DNA of 64,000 nucleotides from Flagellimonas beolgyonensis (GTDB taxonomy: Bacteria; Bacteroidota; Bacteroidia; Flavobacteriales; Flavobacteriaceae). Under the pieces are notes generated by a model. The model worked only from the letters and a program-made list of their open reading frames with translations, ran no database searches and had not been told where the DNA came from. The position numbers were made by a program, and so were the translations under genes. Within the stretch, counting starts at the first letter, position 1, and each line of letters opens with the position of its first letter. Positions 17,826 through 26,728 of this stretch are shown in pieces. The stretch spans positions 188,501 to 252,500 of the forward strand of contig NZ_RZMY01000003.1 of NCBI RefSeq assembly GCF_003992615.1, written 5' to 3'.

Positions 17826-18758
17826 TTAATTTTCAATTTCCAAATCAACATAATCATTTAATATTCCGTTGCTTATCAACGAGGCAAATTTAGCCTTATC
17901 GGGGCGAACTGGAATTTTTTCTTTGGAATTTTTGGAATATTTTTCCAAGGTAAGCACGCTAATGGCCGGCAATATATTCCTGGCGAGATAAAGATTTTTT
18001 TTGTCTTCCAATATCATCTCCACATTCGATGAATAGCGGTCCAAACTGTTCTTCCTGAATATGGTTTGGATACTCTCGGCCAAACGTTGTCCTTCATCAC
18101 TTTTGTTATAATGATAAACGGCAACATCAAGGTTTTCTTTGTCCGATACATCATTGGCCTGTATGACCAGAACACGCTGGTATTTTCCGCTATTCTGTAT
18201 ATAGCGCTTATTGATGATATCCGTGTAAAGCGCCATCCGTTGGGTATCGGTCAGCGGATTTTGCCCAGTGGAATCCATGGGAACCTCATCCCCCATCACA
18301 TAAACCTTTGCGCCATGTACCATAAGTGCCGCGGTTACCTCCTGTACAATTTCATGAACAAACCCATCATCATTTTTATTGTTGTTCTCCAAAATCAAAT
18401 AATAGACCGCATCCCTCAATTTTTCGCTTTTGAGTGACATCTGGGCCAATTCCTTATCAAATATGGGCTCCTCGGTTTTCTGAATCGTTTTAACCAGAAT
18501 ACCGGTTTCTTTAAAAGAATCTTTGGCTATTGGAATTTTATAGGATACGCCTATTTGCAGAAAACTGCCATCCTTGATTGCACCTTCGTTGAGCTTTACA
18601 AATTCTTCATAGTGCTTTACGGGGTCCAACCCTTGCTTTCTGAGGATGGAAAAAATACCGTCCCCTTGCTCAGCGACGACTTCAAAATAGGAGTTGTTTT
18701 GTGCACATAGGGTAATGCAAGCCCAAGCCCAAACAAATAGGGATAACCACGTTTTCAT
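17826..18758 (-). CDS. Catalytically dead paralogue of the adjacent amidase
   Basis: A 310-residue exported protein colinear with the amidase next to it: signal peptide (MKTWLSLFVWAWACITLCAQ), an EQGDGIFSILRKQGL module, a YYLI strand, and matching RYIQNSGKYQRVLVI, AVYHYNKSDEGQRLAESI and LYLARNILPAI segments. The zinc sites have been replaced: SGHGG aligns with LENNNKN, the second His segment THVDSR with IQANDVS, and the final EIGN with TLEK. The fold is likely kept but hydrolysis lost. It may regulate or scaffold the active amidase, like pseudo-enzyme partners of other cell-wall hydrolases; this role is inference. ATG 18758 is chosen because it starts the signal peptide. Confidence 0.75.
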   Translation of the reverse strand: MKTWLSLFVWAWACITLCAQNNSYFEVVAEQGDGIFSILRKQGLDPVKHYEEFVKLNEGAIKDGSFLQIGVSYKIPIAKDSFKETGILVKTIQKTEEPIFDKELAQMSLKSEKLRDAVYYLILENNNKNDDGFVHEIVQEVTAALMVHGAKVYVMGDEVPMDSTGQNPLTDTQRMALYTDIINKRYIQNSGKYQRVLVIQANDVSDKENLDVAVYHYNKSDEGQRLAESIQTIFRKNSLDRYSSNVEMILEDKKNLYLARNILPAISVLTLEKYSKNSKEKIPVRPDKAKFASLISNGILNDYVDLEIEN

Positions 18759-18858
18759 TTTCAACATGTTAGGGGAAGGGTGCACAACAAATATCGTGAA
18801 AAATCACCTAGCTTGGTAGTGGTTCGTGATAAAAATTTGTTCTAGCCCAAATAAGTGA

Positions 18859-19872
18859 TCAAGTGCCTGTTTTGTTGGCGAGCGCATACTGTCTTCGAAT
18901 CACCGATTCCGCTGGTTTGTTCTGTGGCGTAAACCGATTGTCGGCATTTCCACCCACCTGATCGTGGTGCATGAACCATTTCCAGACAAAACCGCCGGCA
19001 AACCATTCCTCATTCCAGAACTCTTCAAAAATAACCTGGGTGGCATCGGCCTGGGCCTTGAGATTCACGTTCATCTCATTACGATCCACGAGCCATGGCT
19101 TTTTTCCGGTGAAGTCCATACTCCTATAACCAAATTCGGTAAACAACATGGGTTTTTCCAAATCTTCGGCCAAGGTTTTTAGCTTCATTTTCCAGGGTTG
19201 CCAGCCTTCACGTAAGGCCTCTATGGTCGGATTTTGTTTTTCGCACAATGGAAAATAGGCATTCACACCAATAAAATCGAGTTGGTCCCAAAAAGGAGTT
19301 TTGCCATATTCATCCCAGTTGGCCGCATAGGTAAGTTTGCCATGGTACACTTTTTTGACATCCTGTATGAGGCTTTGCCAAAATTCGGGCCGCTCTTTAA
19401 TAAAGGTCGCCAATTCGGTCCCAATGCAAAAAATATCGGTTTTGGTTTCTTCCGCCAATTGAGCGTACAGCAGGATAAAATCCCTATAGCCCGATTCGAA
19501 ATTCACCCAATCGGTTTCATTTTTCATGGCCAAATTCCCGGTAAATTCTCCCCTACTGATCCATATTTGGGGCTTCAACATCACCTGTACGCCATTTTTG
19601 TGCAATGCTTCTATATATTGTTTGGCCCCCTCACGCCGTTCACCAAACCATTGCCGTTCGGTGTTAAAATATAATTCGGGGGTATCCGGTTTTTGGATAA
19701 AGCCGAAGGGCATGATGGCTGCATAGTTTGCATGGATGTCCAGAACCGGATTCACATGGATCTGGGACACTTCGTCACCAGAACTCACAAAACTGACCCC
19801 GTTTATTTTATCTTGCTGCGGTGTGCTGCATGCCACTATCAACAATACACCCAGTGCTAAAAATTGTTTCAT
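18859..19872 (-). CDS. GH113-like glycosidase lipoprotein
   Basis: A 337-residue lipoprotein (lipobox VACS, Cys15) with a TIM-barrel glycosidase domain. GTELATF places a catalytic acid/base Glu at 153, and LFTEFGYRS a nucleophile Glu at 246, with ANWDEYG and FIGVNAYFPL between. This order matches GH113, a clan GH-A family with characterised endo-beta-mannanases. The family assignment is by motif only; specificity is not certain, and many Bacteroidota homologues are uncharacterised. It is anchored to a membrane by its lipid. It is divergent from the oxidoreductase gene at 20003 and probably forms its own transcript. Confidence 0.72.
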   Translation of the reverse strand: MKQFLALGVLLIVACSTPQQDKINGVSFVSSGDEVSQIHVNPVLDIHANYAAIMPFGFIQKPDTPELYFNTERQWFGERREGAKQYIEALHKNGVQVMLKPQIWISRGEFTGNLAMKNETDWVNFESGYRDFILLYAQLAEETKTDIFCIGTELATFIKERPEFWQSLIQDVKKVYHGKLTYAANWDEYGKTPFWDQLDFIGVNAYFPLCEKQNPTIEALREGWQPWKMKLKTLAEDLEKPMLFTEFGYRSMDFTGKKPWLVDRNEMNVNLKAQADATQVIFEEFWNEEWFAGGFVWKWFMHHDQVGGNADNRFTPQNKPAESVIRRQYALANKTGT

Positions 19873-20002
19873 GTTCTAAAAAATACTTTTCTAAAATACT
19901 CTTTTTTAGCGCTTTCAACTTCTTAAAATGTTATTAAATTATGGAGTTGGGTTAAGTTCCGCTAATTTAGTACGACTCAATTTCCACTAACAGACCAATC
20001 GC

Positions 20003-21352
20003 ATGGAACACATCGTTATTATTGGGAACGGCATTGCCGGGGTAACCACGGCGCGACACATTCGAAAGCTTTCCAATAAAAAAATCACCCTAATTTCTGC
20101 AGAGAGCGAATACTTTTTTTCTAGGACTGCATTGATGTACGTGTACATGGGACACATGAAGTTTGAACATACGCAACCCTATGAAAATTGGTTTTGGAAA
20201 AAGAACAACATCGATTTGGTTCATGGATATGTCGACCAAGTGAATCCTGAAGAAAAAGTGGTGACCCTATCGGATTCCACCTCGATTTCCTACGATAAAC
20301 TGGTTATTGCCACCGGCTCCAAACCCAACAAATTTGGTTGGCCAGGGCAGGATTTGGATGGTGTACAAGGACTGTATTCCAAACAAGACCTGGAACTTTT
20401 GGAGCAAAATGCGCCCAATAACAAGGTATGCAAAAGAGCTGTGATCGTTGGCGGGGGACTTATCGGAATTGAATTGGCCGAAATGTTACGTACACGAAAT
20501 ATCCCTGTTACCTTTTTGGTAAGGGAAAGCAGTTTTTGGAACGGTATATTGCCCAGCGGGGAATCACAGATGATCAACGAACATATTATGGAGCATCACA
20601 TCGACCTGCGTTTGAATGCTTCCCTTCAAGAAATTAAACCCGATGAAAATGGACGGGTCAAATCGGTTGTCATTGCAGAAACCGGCGAAGAGATTGTCTG
20701 CAATCTGGTGGGCCTTACCGCAGGGGTAACTCCAAACATTGATTTTCTGAAAGATTCCGACATTGAATTGGGGCGGGGTGTAAAAGTGAACCGGTTCTTG
20801 GAAACCAACGTCAAGGATATTTATGCTATTGGCGATTGTGCTGAACAGCATGAAGCCATCGGCAATAGAAGACCGATCGAGGCTGTTTGGTATACCGGGC
20901 GAATGATGGGCGAAACATTGGCCCAGACGCTATGTGGCAATCCAACTGAGTACAGACCGGGACATTGGTTCAATTCGGCCAAGTTTCTGGATATCGAATA
21001 CCAAACCTATGGCTGGGTATTCCCCGAAAAGACTAAAATGGATAATGAAATGCATTTCCATTGGCGCCATCCGCACAAAAAGTTGTGCATCACAATTGCG
21101 TTCGACCAATCTACCCAAATATTCTTGGGAATTAATACGTTCGGAATACGCATGCGACACGAAATATTCGACCGCTGGTTAACAGAAAAAAGAAGTATTG
21201 ACCATGTGATGGCCCATATGGCCGACGCCAACTTTGATCCCGAGTTTTACCGCACCTTCGAGTCCGAAATTGTATCCAAATTCAATGTGCAATTTGGAAA
21301 AAACATCCAAACACAAAAGAAAAGTCTTAAACGCATATTCCATATCGCCTAA
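20003..21352 (+). CDS. FAD-dependent pyridine nucleotide-disulphide oxidoreductase family protein
   Basis: A 449-residue flavoprotein. GNGIAGVTTARHIR near residue 7 is the FAD Rossmann motif, VIATGSKP near 95 the second FAD motif, VGGGLIGIELAE near 150 the NAD(P) motif, and TNVKDIYAIGDCAE near 270 the ribityl-binding Asp. No redox-active CxxxxC disulphide is present, so it resembles rubredoxin/ferredoxin reductases rather than thioredoxin reductase. The last 110 residues are an unusual extension. The gene is 12 bases upstream of a membrane iron-sulphur protein, suggesting it moves electrons between NAD(P)H and that polyferredoxin. The final acceptor is unknown. Confidence 0.85.
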   Translation: MEHIVIIGNGIAGVTTARHIRKLSNKKITLISAESEYFFSRTALMYVYMGHMKFEHTQPYENWFWKKNNIDLVHGYVDQVNPEEKVVTLSDSTSISYDKLVIATGSKPNKFGWPGQDLDGVQGLYSKQDLELLEQNAPNNKVCKRAVIVGGGLIGIELAEMLRTRNIPVTFLVRESSFWNGILPSGESQMINEHIMEHHIDLRLNASLQEIKPDENGRVKSVVIAETGEEIVCNLVGLTAGVTPNIDFLKDSDIELGRGVKVNRFLETNVKDIYAIGDCAEQHEAIGNRRPIEAVWYTGRMMGETLAQTLCGNPTEYRPGHWFNSAKFLDIEYQTYGWVFPEKTKMDNEMHFHWRHPHKKLCITIAFDQSTQIFLGINTFGIRMRHEIFDRWLTEKRSIDHVMAHMADANFDPEFYRTFESEIVSKFNVQFGKNIQTQKKSLKRIFHIA

Positions 21353-21364
21353 CCACCTTTTTAC

Positions 21365-22969
21365 ATGAACACGATTGATAAAAGCATGGCCCTTACCGGG
21401 CAACCTCCACAAAATCTGACCTTAGGTCAAAAATTGGCAACGCTTTTGGGTATTTCCGGACTCGGCATATTGTTGTTGGCCGTTTTTAATGTCAGTTTTC
21501 CCAACAAGGGACTTTGGCTGTCCATTTCCCTTGCAGCGATCATATTGGGAACCCTATGGTTTTCCTGGGAAGCCTATGCGAACAAAATACCCGGAATTAA
21601 AAATGATGGGGTATGGTTCAAATCCATTTCAAGTAGAGGTCTATGGGGCTGGGTAGCAGGATTGGCCTTGACCGGATTTTATATTGTTCTGTATTTCTAT
21701 CCCGAATATTTGGGATTGACGGGTGATGGCGACAATAAAGGTGTCATTGCCCTTTTCGACCCCCTCAGCAAGTTATTGAGTGGAAATGCAGCCAGTCAGT
21801 GGTTTGTGTATGGTACATTGTACACCGTTGCAATTTTGGCTTTTGGCATCAAATTCCTTTGGAAATATCGCCATAATCGGTACGAGCGGTTGCGGACCAT
21901 GAGCGTAATGTTTTTTCAAATGGCCTTCGCGTTTCTCATTCCCGAATTGATGGCCCGACTGAACGGCCATAAAATATTGAACGGTGGAAGTCTTCCCTAT
22001 TACGACCTCAAAAATATATGGCCCCTCAATTACTACAATTTTGAAGGGTATCGTATCAAGGCCTTTTTGAGTTCCGGCAACATCGGTTTTGCACTTTTGG
22101 TATTTGGCATTGTCTCCATTTTTGTGATTACGCCCATTTTGACCTACAAGTATGGAAAACGTTGGTACTGTTCATGGGTTTGTGGTTGTGGTGGACTTGC
22201 CGAAACTGCTGGGGATTCCTTCCGACAGTTAAGCGACAAATCCTTGAAAGCCTGGAAAATTGAACGATGGGTGGTTCACAGTGTGGTGGTATTCGTTACG
22301 TTGATGACAACTGCTGTGATCTATTCCTATTTGGGCAACGATACCAGCAAATATTGGTTGACCAAAAGCACCTTTTTGATCGGTGTAGGCATCTTGCTCA
22401 CCCTGATTTTCGGGTGGATCATGCTTTTCAAAAGAAAACAATTGCAAAAAGATGCCCAATACGGTGCCATCGGCTATTTTGTGATCATTATGGCTTTGAT
22501 CGGTTTCCATTTTTTCAGTGGTGAAGGGTATGTATTTCTTTTTAAATCCGAAACCCTACGTAAAACCTATTCCTTTTTGATCGGCAGTATCTTTTCCGGG
22601 GTGATCGGAACGGGTTTTTACCCTATTTTCGGAAGCAGGGTATGGTGTAGGTTTGGTTGCCCCATGGCTGCCATTATGGGTGTACAGCAAAAACTGTTTT
22701 CACGCTTTAGGATCACCACCAATGGCGGACAGTGCATATCGTGCGGTAACTGTTCCACGTATTGCGAAATGGGCATCGATGTGCGTTCCTATGCCCAAAA
22801 AGGGGAGAACATTGTGCGGGCCAGTTGTGTGGGCTGCGGCATTTGCTCGGCAGTTTGTCCTCGGGGCGTCCTCAAATTGGAAAATGGACCCTTGGAAGGC
22901 CGCATCGATAGCAACCAAGTGCTGTTGGGCAATGATGTGGACCTTATGTCGTTGGTGAATCAAAAATAA
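21365..22969 (+). CDS. Membrane-bound polyferredoxin (NapH/CcoG/NosR-like)
   Basis: A 534-residue inner-membrane protein with about eight to nine hydrophobic helices in the first 430 residues. Cysteine clusters: YCSWVCGCGG in the membrane part, WCRFGCPMA before the last domain, then two classic 4Fe-4S motifs, CISCGNCSTYC and CVGCGICSAVCPRG, near the C-terminus. This architecture is the quinol/electron-transfer module seen in NapH, CcoG and the C-terminal half of NosR. Twelve bases separate it from the flavoprotein, so they form a pair. No nitrate, nitrous oxide or cytochrome assembly gene is beside it, so the assignment to one of these pathways is not possible. Confidence 0.85.
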   Translation: MNTIDKSMALTGQPPQNLTLGQKLATLLGISGLGILLLAVFNVSFPNKGLWLSISLAAIILGTLWFSWEAYANKIPGIKNDGVWFKSISSRGLWGWVAGLALTGFYIVLYFYPEYLGLTGDGDNKGVIALFDPLSKLLSGNAASQWFVYGTLYTVAILAFGIKFLWKYRHNRYERLRTMSVMFFQMAFAFLIPELMARLNGHKILNGGSLPYYDLKNIWPLNYYNFEGYRIKAFLSSGNIGFALLVFGIVSIFVITPILTYKYGKRWYCSWVCGCGGLAETAGDSFRQLSDKSLKAWKIERWVVHSVVVFVTLMTTAVIYSYLGNDTSKYWLTKSTFLIGVGILLTLIFGWIMLFKRKQLQKDAQYGAIGYFVIIMALIGFHFFSGEGYVFLFKSETLRKTYSFLIGSIFSGVIGTGFYPIFGSRVWCRFGCPMAAIMGVQQKLFSRFRITTNGGQCISCGNCSTYCEMGIDVRSYAQKGENIVRASCVGCGICSAVCPRGVLKLENGPLEGRIDSNQVLLGNDVDLMSLVNQK

Positions 22970-23034
22970 GTCCTGTGCACTATCCCTTTACATTCATTTT
23001 ACACGGATCATGATTCTAGATTCGCTGAAAAGGT

Positions 23035-23042
23035 TAGTTTTG
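23035..23042 (+). promoter_or_regulatory. Bacteroidota -7 promoter box
   Basis: TAGTTTTG fits TAnnTTTG exactly and lies 25 bases before the ATG of the first glycosyltransferase gene, at a suitable distance for a short leader. The -33 element is weak. Confidence 0.5.
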
Positions 23043-23067
23043 GCAACTTTTAGAACAAGCTAGTTCC

Positions 23068-23757
23068 ATGGCGGACATCAAGGTCATTATTCCAGCAATT
23101 AACGAAGCGGATTCCATCGGTAAAGTGGTTTCCGAACTTCCGTCACATGTTTCCGAAATAATTGTGGTGGACAACGGTTCGGAAGATGAAACTGCTGCCA
23201 AGGCTAGGAATGCCGGGGCCACGGTGCTTACAGAAAAGCGTAAAGGATATGGCTATGCCTGCCTAAAAGGATTGGAATATGTAGCCAAACAATCCAAACA
23301 ACCCGATATTATCGTATTTATCGACGGAGATTATTCCGATTATCCTGAAGAATTGGACAAAGTTGTTGCCCCAATTTTGGAAAATGACGTGGATTTTGTG
23401 GTTGGAGCGCGAAAAAAAGCACTTCGCGAACCAGGATCGATGACACCTCAACAGGTTTTTGGGAACCAATTGGCCACTTTTTTGATGCGATTGTTGTTTC
23501 GTTCAAAATTTACGGATTTAGGTCCTTTCAGGGCAATTAAATATGAAAATCTCAAAGAATTGCATATGCAGGACACAACTTATGGGTGGACTGTCGAAAT
23601 GCAGTTAAAAATTTTAAGAAAAAAAATGTCATATATCGAAGTACCAGTGCGTTACAAACGAAGAATTGGCGTATCAAAAGTATCTGGTACGGTAAAAGGT
23701 ACTATATTTGCAGGCATAAAAATTTTGGGTTGGATCTTTAAATACAGTTTAAAATAA
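23068..23757 (+). CDS. GT2 family glycosyltransferase (dolichol-phosphate mannose synthase-like)
   Basis: A 229-residue soluble or peripheral GT-A enzyme. VIIPAINEADSIGKVV opens the nucleotide-sugar domain, VVDNGSEDET supplies the first acid, and FIDGDYSDYP is the DxD metal site. The C-terminal region GWTVEMQLKILRKKM and VPVRYKRRIG fits the dolichyl/undecaprenyl-phosphate hexose synthase group. It would transfer a sugar from a nucleotide donor to a polyprenyl phosphate on the cytoplasmic face. Its stop directly abuts the start of the next glycosyltransferase gene, and a third, polyprenol-dependent-type transferase follows, which fits a lipid-linked sugar donor pathway. Confidence 0.85.
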   Translation: MADIKVIIPAINEADSIGKVVSELPSHVSEIIVVDNGSEDETAAKARNAGATVLTEKRKGYGYACLKGLEYVAKQSKQPDIIVFIDGDYSDYPEELDKVVAPILENDVDFVVGARKKALREPGSMTPQQVFGNQLATFLMRLLFRSKFTDLGPFRAIKYENLKELHMQDTTYGWTVEMQLKILRKKMSYIEVPVRYKRRIGVSKVSGTVKGTIFAGIKILGWIFKYSLK

Positions 23758-25242
23758 ATGGGACTTACTATCACTTACTTCATTATTGCTATTTACAGTA
23801 CAGCCTTAATTTTGATTTTCTTGTACAGTCTGGCACAGTTGAATCTCTTGGTCAACTACTTGGGCTACAAAAGACGAAATGAGGAAGCCCCCAAATTTAA
23901 CCTGTTGGACCCAAAGGAAATTCCATTTGTCACCATTCAATTGCCCATCTACAACGAGGAGTATGTGGTGGAGCGTTTGTTGGACAATATTTCCAAGATC
24001 GAATATCCAAAAAGTAAGTTGGAGATTCAGGTGTTGGACGACTCCACCGATGATTCGGTTTTGGATACGGCCAAGCGGATTGAAGAACTTCAAAAATCTG
24101 GATTGGATATCCAACACATTCGCAGGGAAAACAGAAAAGGGTATAAAGCAGGCGCCCTTAAAGAAGGCTTGGCCATTGCCAAAGGGGATTTTATTGCCAT
24201 TTTCGATGCCGACTTTCTTCCCGAAAGCGATTGGTTGAAAAAGACCGTTCCCTATTTCAAAGATGAAGAAATCGGTGTGGTACAGACCCGTTGGGGACAC
24301 ATTAACCGTGATTATTCCACTTTAACAAGAATACAAGCCTTCGCATTGGACGCTCATTTTACCTTGGAACAAGTGGGGAGAAACTCCAAAGGACATTTTA
24401 TCAACTTTAACGGTACGGCTGGTATCTGGAGAAAGGAATGTATTCTCGATGCTGGTAACTGGGAAGGCGATACGCTTACCGAAGATTTGGATTTGAGCTA
24501 CCGCGCCCAATTGAAAAACTGGAAATTCAAGTATTTGGAAGATGTGGAGACCCCTGCAGAGCTGCCCGTGGTGATCAGTGCAGCCCGTTCCCAACAATTC
24601 CGTTGGAACAAAGGTGGGGCCGAAAACTTCAGAAAGACCGTTTGGAGCGTGATTACATCCAAAAACATTCCGTTTAAGACCAAGTTCCATGGTGTTATGC
24701 ACCTATTGAACAGTTCCATGTTCCTTTGTGTGTTCACCGTGGCCCTTTTGAGCATCCCCATGTTGTACATCAAAAATACCTACGGCCATTTGGGTTGGGT
24801 TTTTGAGGTGACCAGTTTCTTCATCATCAGTACGATCATTCTGTTCATCTGCTACTGGTTTACCTATAAGAGTATACAGGGCAGCAGCTTTGATAATTTT
24901 GTGGACTACATCAAATTGTTCTTTACCTTCTTCTCTGTGGCACTGGGCTTTTCGTTGCACAATACCGTTGCGGTATTGGAAGGTCATTTGGGCAAACGAA
25001 GTGAATTTGTACGGACCCCAAAATTCAACATCAACAACCTAACGGATTCTTGGAAAGGCAATAAATACTTGACCAAGAAATTATCCCCGAACATGATCTT
25101 GGAGTTCGCACTAATGCTTTACTTCCTTTTTGGAATGTACAGTGCGGTTCCTTTGAACGACTACGGATTGTTCCCATTCCACTTGATGTTGTTCCTTGGT
25201 TTTGGATTTGTGTTCTTTAAGTCGCTTACCTCAAAGGCATAA
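23758..25242 (+). CDS. Membrane processive GT2 glycosyltransferase (cellulose synthase/CslA-like)
   Basis: A 494-residue membrane enzyme. It has an N-terminal helix (about 3-27), a GT2 catalytic domain and three to four C-terminal helices. The family signature is complete: IQLPIYNEEYVVERLLD and VLDDSTDD (first Asp), FDADFLPES (DxD), TEDLDLSYRAQLKNW (catalytic base Asp), and QQFRWNKG (the QxxRW acceptor motif). This is the pattern of polymerising beta-glycan synthases such as CslA/mannan or glucomannan synthase. Product unknown. No BcsB, BcsZ or PilZ domain is present, so it is not a standard cellulose operon. It starts on the base after the previous stop. Confidence 0.87.
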   Translation: MGLTITYFIIAIYSTALILIFLYSLAQLNLLVNYLGYKRRNEEAPKFNLLDPKEIPFVTIQLPIYNEEYVVERLLDNISKIEYPKSKLEIQVLDDSTDDSVLDTAKRIEELQKSGLDIQHIRRENRKGYKAGALKEGLAIAKGDFIAIFDADFLPESDWLKKTVPYFKDEEIGVVQTRWGHINRDYSTLTRIQAFALDAHFTLEQVGRNSKGHFINFNGTAGIWRKECILDAGNWEGDTLTEDLDLSYRAQLKNWKFKYLEDVETPAELPVVISAARSQQFRWNKGGAENFRKTVWSVITSKNIPFKTKFHGVMHLLNSSMFLCVFTVALLSIPMLYIKNTYGHLGWVFEVTSFFIISTIILFICYWFTYKSIQGSSFDNFVDYIKLFFTFFSVALGFSLHNTVAVLEGHLGKRSEFVRTPKFNINNLTDSWKGNKYLTKKLSPNMILEFALMLYFLFGMYSAVPLNDYGLFPFHLMLFLGFGFVFFKSLTSKA

Positions 25243-25246
25243 AATC

Positions 25247-26599
25247 ATGCAATCTTACTGGCGACTGCACAGGTACCCTATACTCTTTGCCTTCGTCAGC
25301 ATTCTTTTTTACATTGCCTTCGCATACGATTTGGTCCGAACGGATTATATCAAATTGTTCATGCTTTTCGGGGCACTTTTTTACTTGTGCACCAAGATCA
25401 TTCAATTCGAAAAATGGAACTTTAAGTTTCTTTTCGTCTCGGGAATCCTGTTTCGATTGTTATTCCTTGTTGCCGTTCCCAATCTTTCACAGGATTTTTA
25501 TCGTTTTATCTGGGATGGGGAACTGATCAAAAACGGAATTAATCCCTACTTGTTCACCCCCGATCAAATCCTGGAAAAAGGCGAGATCATCATAGCAAAT
25601 ATGGAAGAATTGCGCAATGGTATGAGCGATTTGAATGCCCGCCATTATAGCAACTATCCCCCGGTTAACCAACTATTTTTTGCATTCGCCGCCTTAATGG
25701 GTGGTGGCAGTGTATTTGGTTCCATGCTGGTGATGCGATTGTTAATCGTGTTGGCCGACATCGGCATTGTTTATTGGGGCCAAAAATTGCTGCAAAACCT
25801 CAACCTGTCCAGCCACATGGTGTTTTGGTATTTTTTGAACCCATTGGTGATCATCGAACTGACCGGAAACCTGCATTTTGAAGGGGTGATGCTGTTCTTT
25901 TTTGTAGCTGCTATGTACGTTATTTCCAAAAACCGATGGATTTGGGCCACACCGCTATATGCAGCCTCCATTATGATAAAATTAGTGCCGGTATTGTTCC
26001 TCCCCATGTTCTTGAAATATTTCGGATTTAAAAAAAGTGCGCTGTTTTACATTTTGGTCGGTGTATTTAGCCTAGTACTGCTGCTACCCTTTTACGCTTC
26101 CGTTTTCATTGACAATTTTTCGGAAACCGTTGGACTTTGGTTTTCCAATTTTGAATTCAATGCAAGTATTTACAACGTGGTTAAAAAGATTGCCGTTACC
26201 TATTACGAGGCCAAACCTTGGGAACTGATAAAATCGTATGGCTCTTTGATCGCCAAACTGGCCATTGGGATTTTCCTGCTGTTGGCCTTGCTTCGAAAAA
26301 ACAACACCCTACAAGCGTCGATCACCTCCATGGTGTTGGCGTTGACCCTTTATTATTTTATGTCGAGCACTGTACACCCTTGGTACGTGGTCTTTTTATT
26401 GGGCATTTCCATTTTTACCAATTACCGATTCCCATTGGTCTGGTCCTTCGCCGTCATATTGAGCTATTATGCCTACTCCAATCCGGATTACAAGGAAAGT
26501 TTACCGCTCTTGGCCATTGAATACATTTTGGTTATGGGCTACTTCATTTATGAAATCCTATCAAATGCGCCAAAAAAGTTATATTTCTTCAAAAAATAA
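25247..26599 (+). CDS. Polyprenol-phosphate-mannose-type membrane glycosyltransferase (GT-C)
   Basis: A 450-residue protein with about ten to eleven membrane helices. FYRFIWDGELIKNGINPYL near residue 82 contains the conserved loop acid of GT-C transferases, and HFEGVMLFFF and YAASIMIKLVPVLFLP are typical of the GT87/MptA-B group, which use polyprenyl-phosphate sugars at the outer face of the membrane. It follows two GT2 genes, the first of which could make its donor. The frame is open from 25196, but that part overlaps the previous gene; ATG 25247 begins right after its stop. The acceptor is unknown. Confidence 0.78.
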   Translation: MQSYWRLHRYPILFAFVSILFYIAFAYDLVRTDYIKLFMLFGALFYLCTKIIQFEKWNFKFLFVSGILFRLLFLVAVPNLSQDFYRFIWDGELIKNGINPYLFTPDQILEKGEIIIANMEELRNGMSDLNARHYSNYPPVNQLFFAFAALMGGGSVFGSMLVMRLLIVLADIGIVYWGQKLLQNLNLSSHMVFWYFLNPLVIIELTGNLHFEGVMLFFFVAAMYVISKNRWIWATPLYAASIMIKLVPVLFLPMFLKYFGFKKSALFYILVGVFSLVLLLPFYASVFIDNFSETVGLWFSNFEFNASIYNVVKKIAVTYYEAKPWELIKSYGSLIAKLAIGIFLLLALLRKNNTLQASITSMVLALTLYYFMSSTVHPWYVVFLLGISIFTNYRFPLVWSFAVILSYYAYSNPDYKESLPLLAIEYILVMGYFIYEILSNAPKKLYFFKK

Positions 26600-26603
26600 C
26601 CCC

Positions 26604-26631
26604 TTGTCCTAGGAGCATTCGAATTAATTTG
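26604..26631 (+). promoter_or_regulatory. Likely promoter of the arginine operon
   Basis: TTG at 26604-26606, a spacer of 17-18 bases, then TTAATTTG ending at 26631, one base off the TAnnTTTG -7 consensus. Transcription would begin near 26638, about ten bases before the leader-peptide ATG. Confidence 0.5.
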
Positions 26632-26647
26632 TACTTTTAACCACGAA

Positions 26648-26728
26648 ATGAAAGGACAAGAATACATAGCATACACGTTGAGCGTTCCCGCGCCAATCAG
26701 TCCATTCCGTCCCCGTCGCCGCCCGTAA
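26648..26728 (+). CDS. Arginine-rich leader peptide (putative attenuator)
   Basis: A 26-codon frame, ATG 26648 to TAA 26728, whose last seven residues are FRPRRRP: four Arg codons (CGT, CGT, CGC, CGC) in the final six. It lies between a plausible promoter and the first gene of a ten-gene unit for arginine synthesis. Leader peptides rich in the end-product amino acid, placed at the start of its biosynthetic operon, classically sense charged tRNA by ribosome stalling. The Pro residues next to the Arg codons would slow the ribosome further. No family record is known to me for this peptide, and translation is inferred. Confidence 0.6.
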   Translation: MKGQEYIAYTLSVPAPISPFRPRRRP

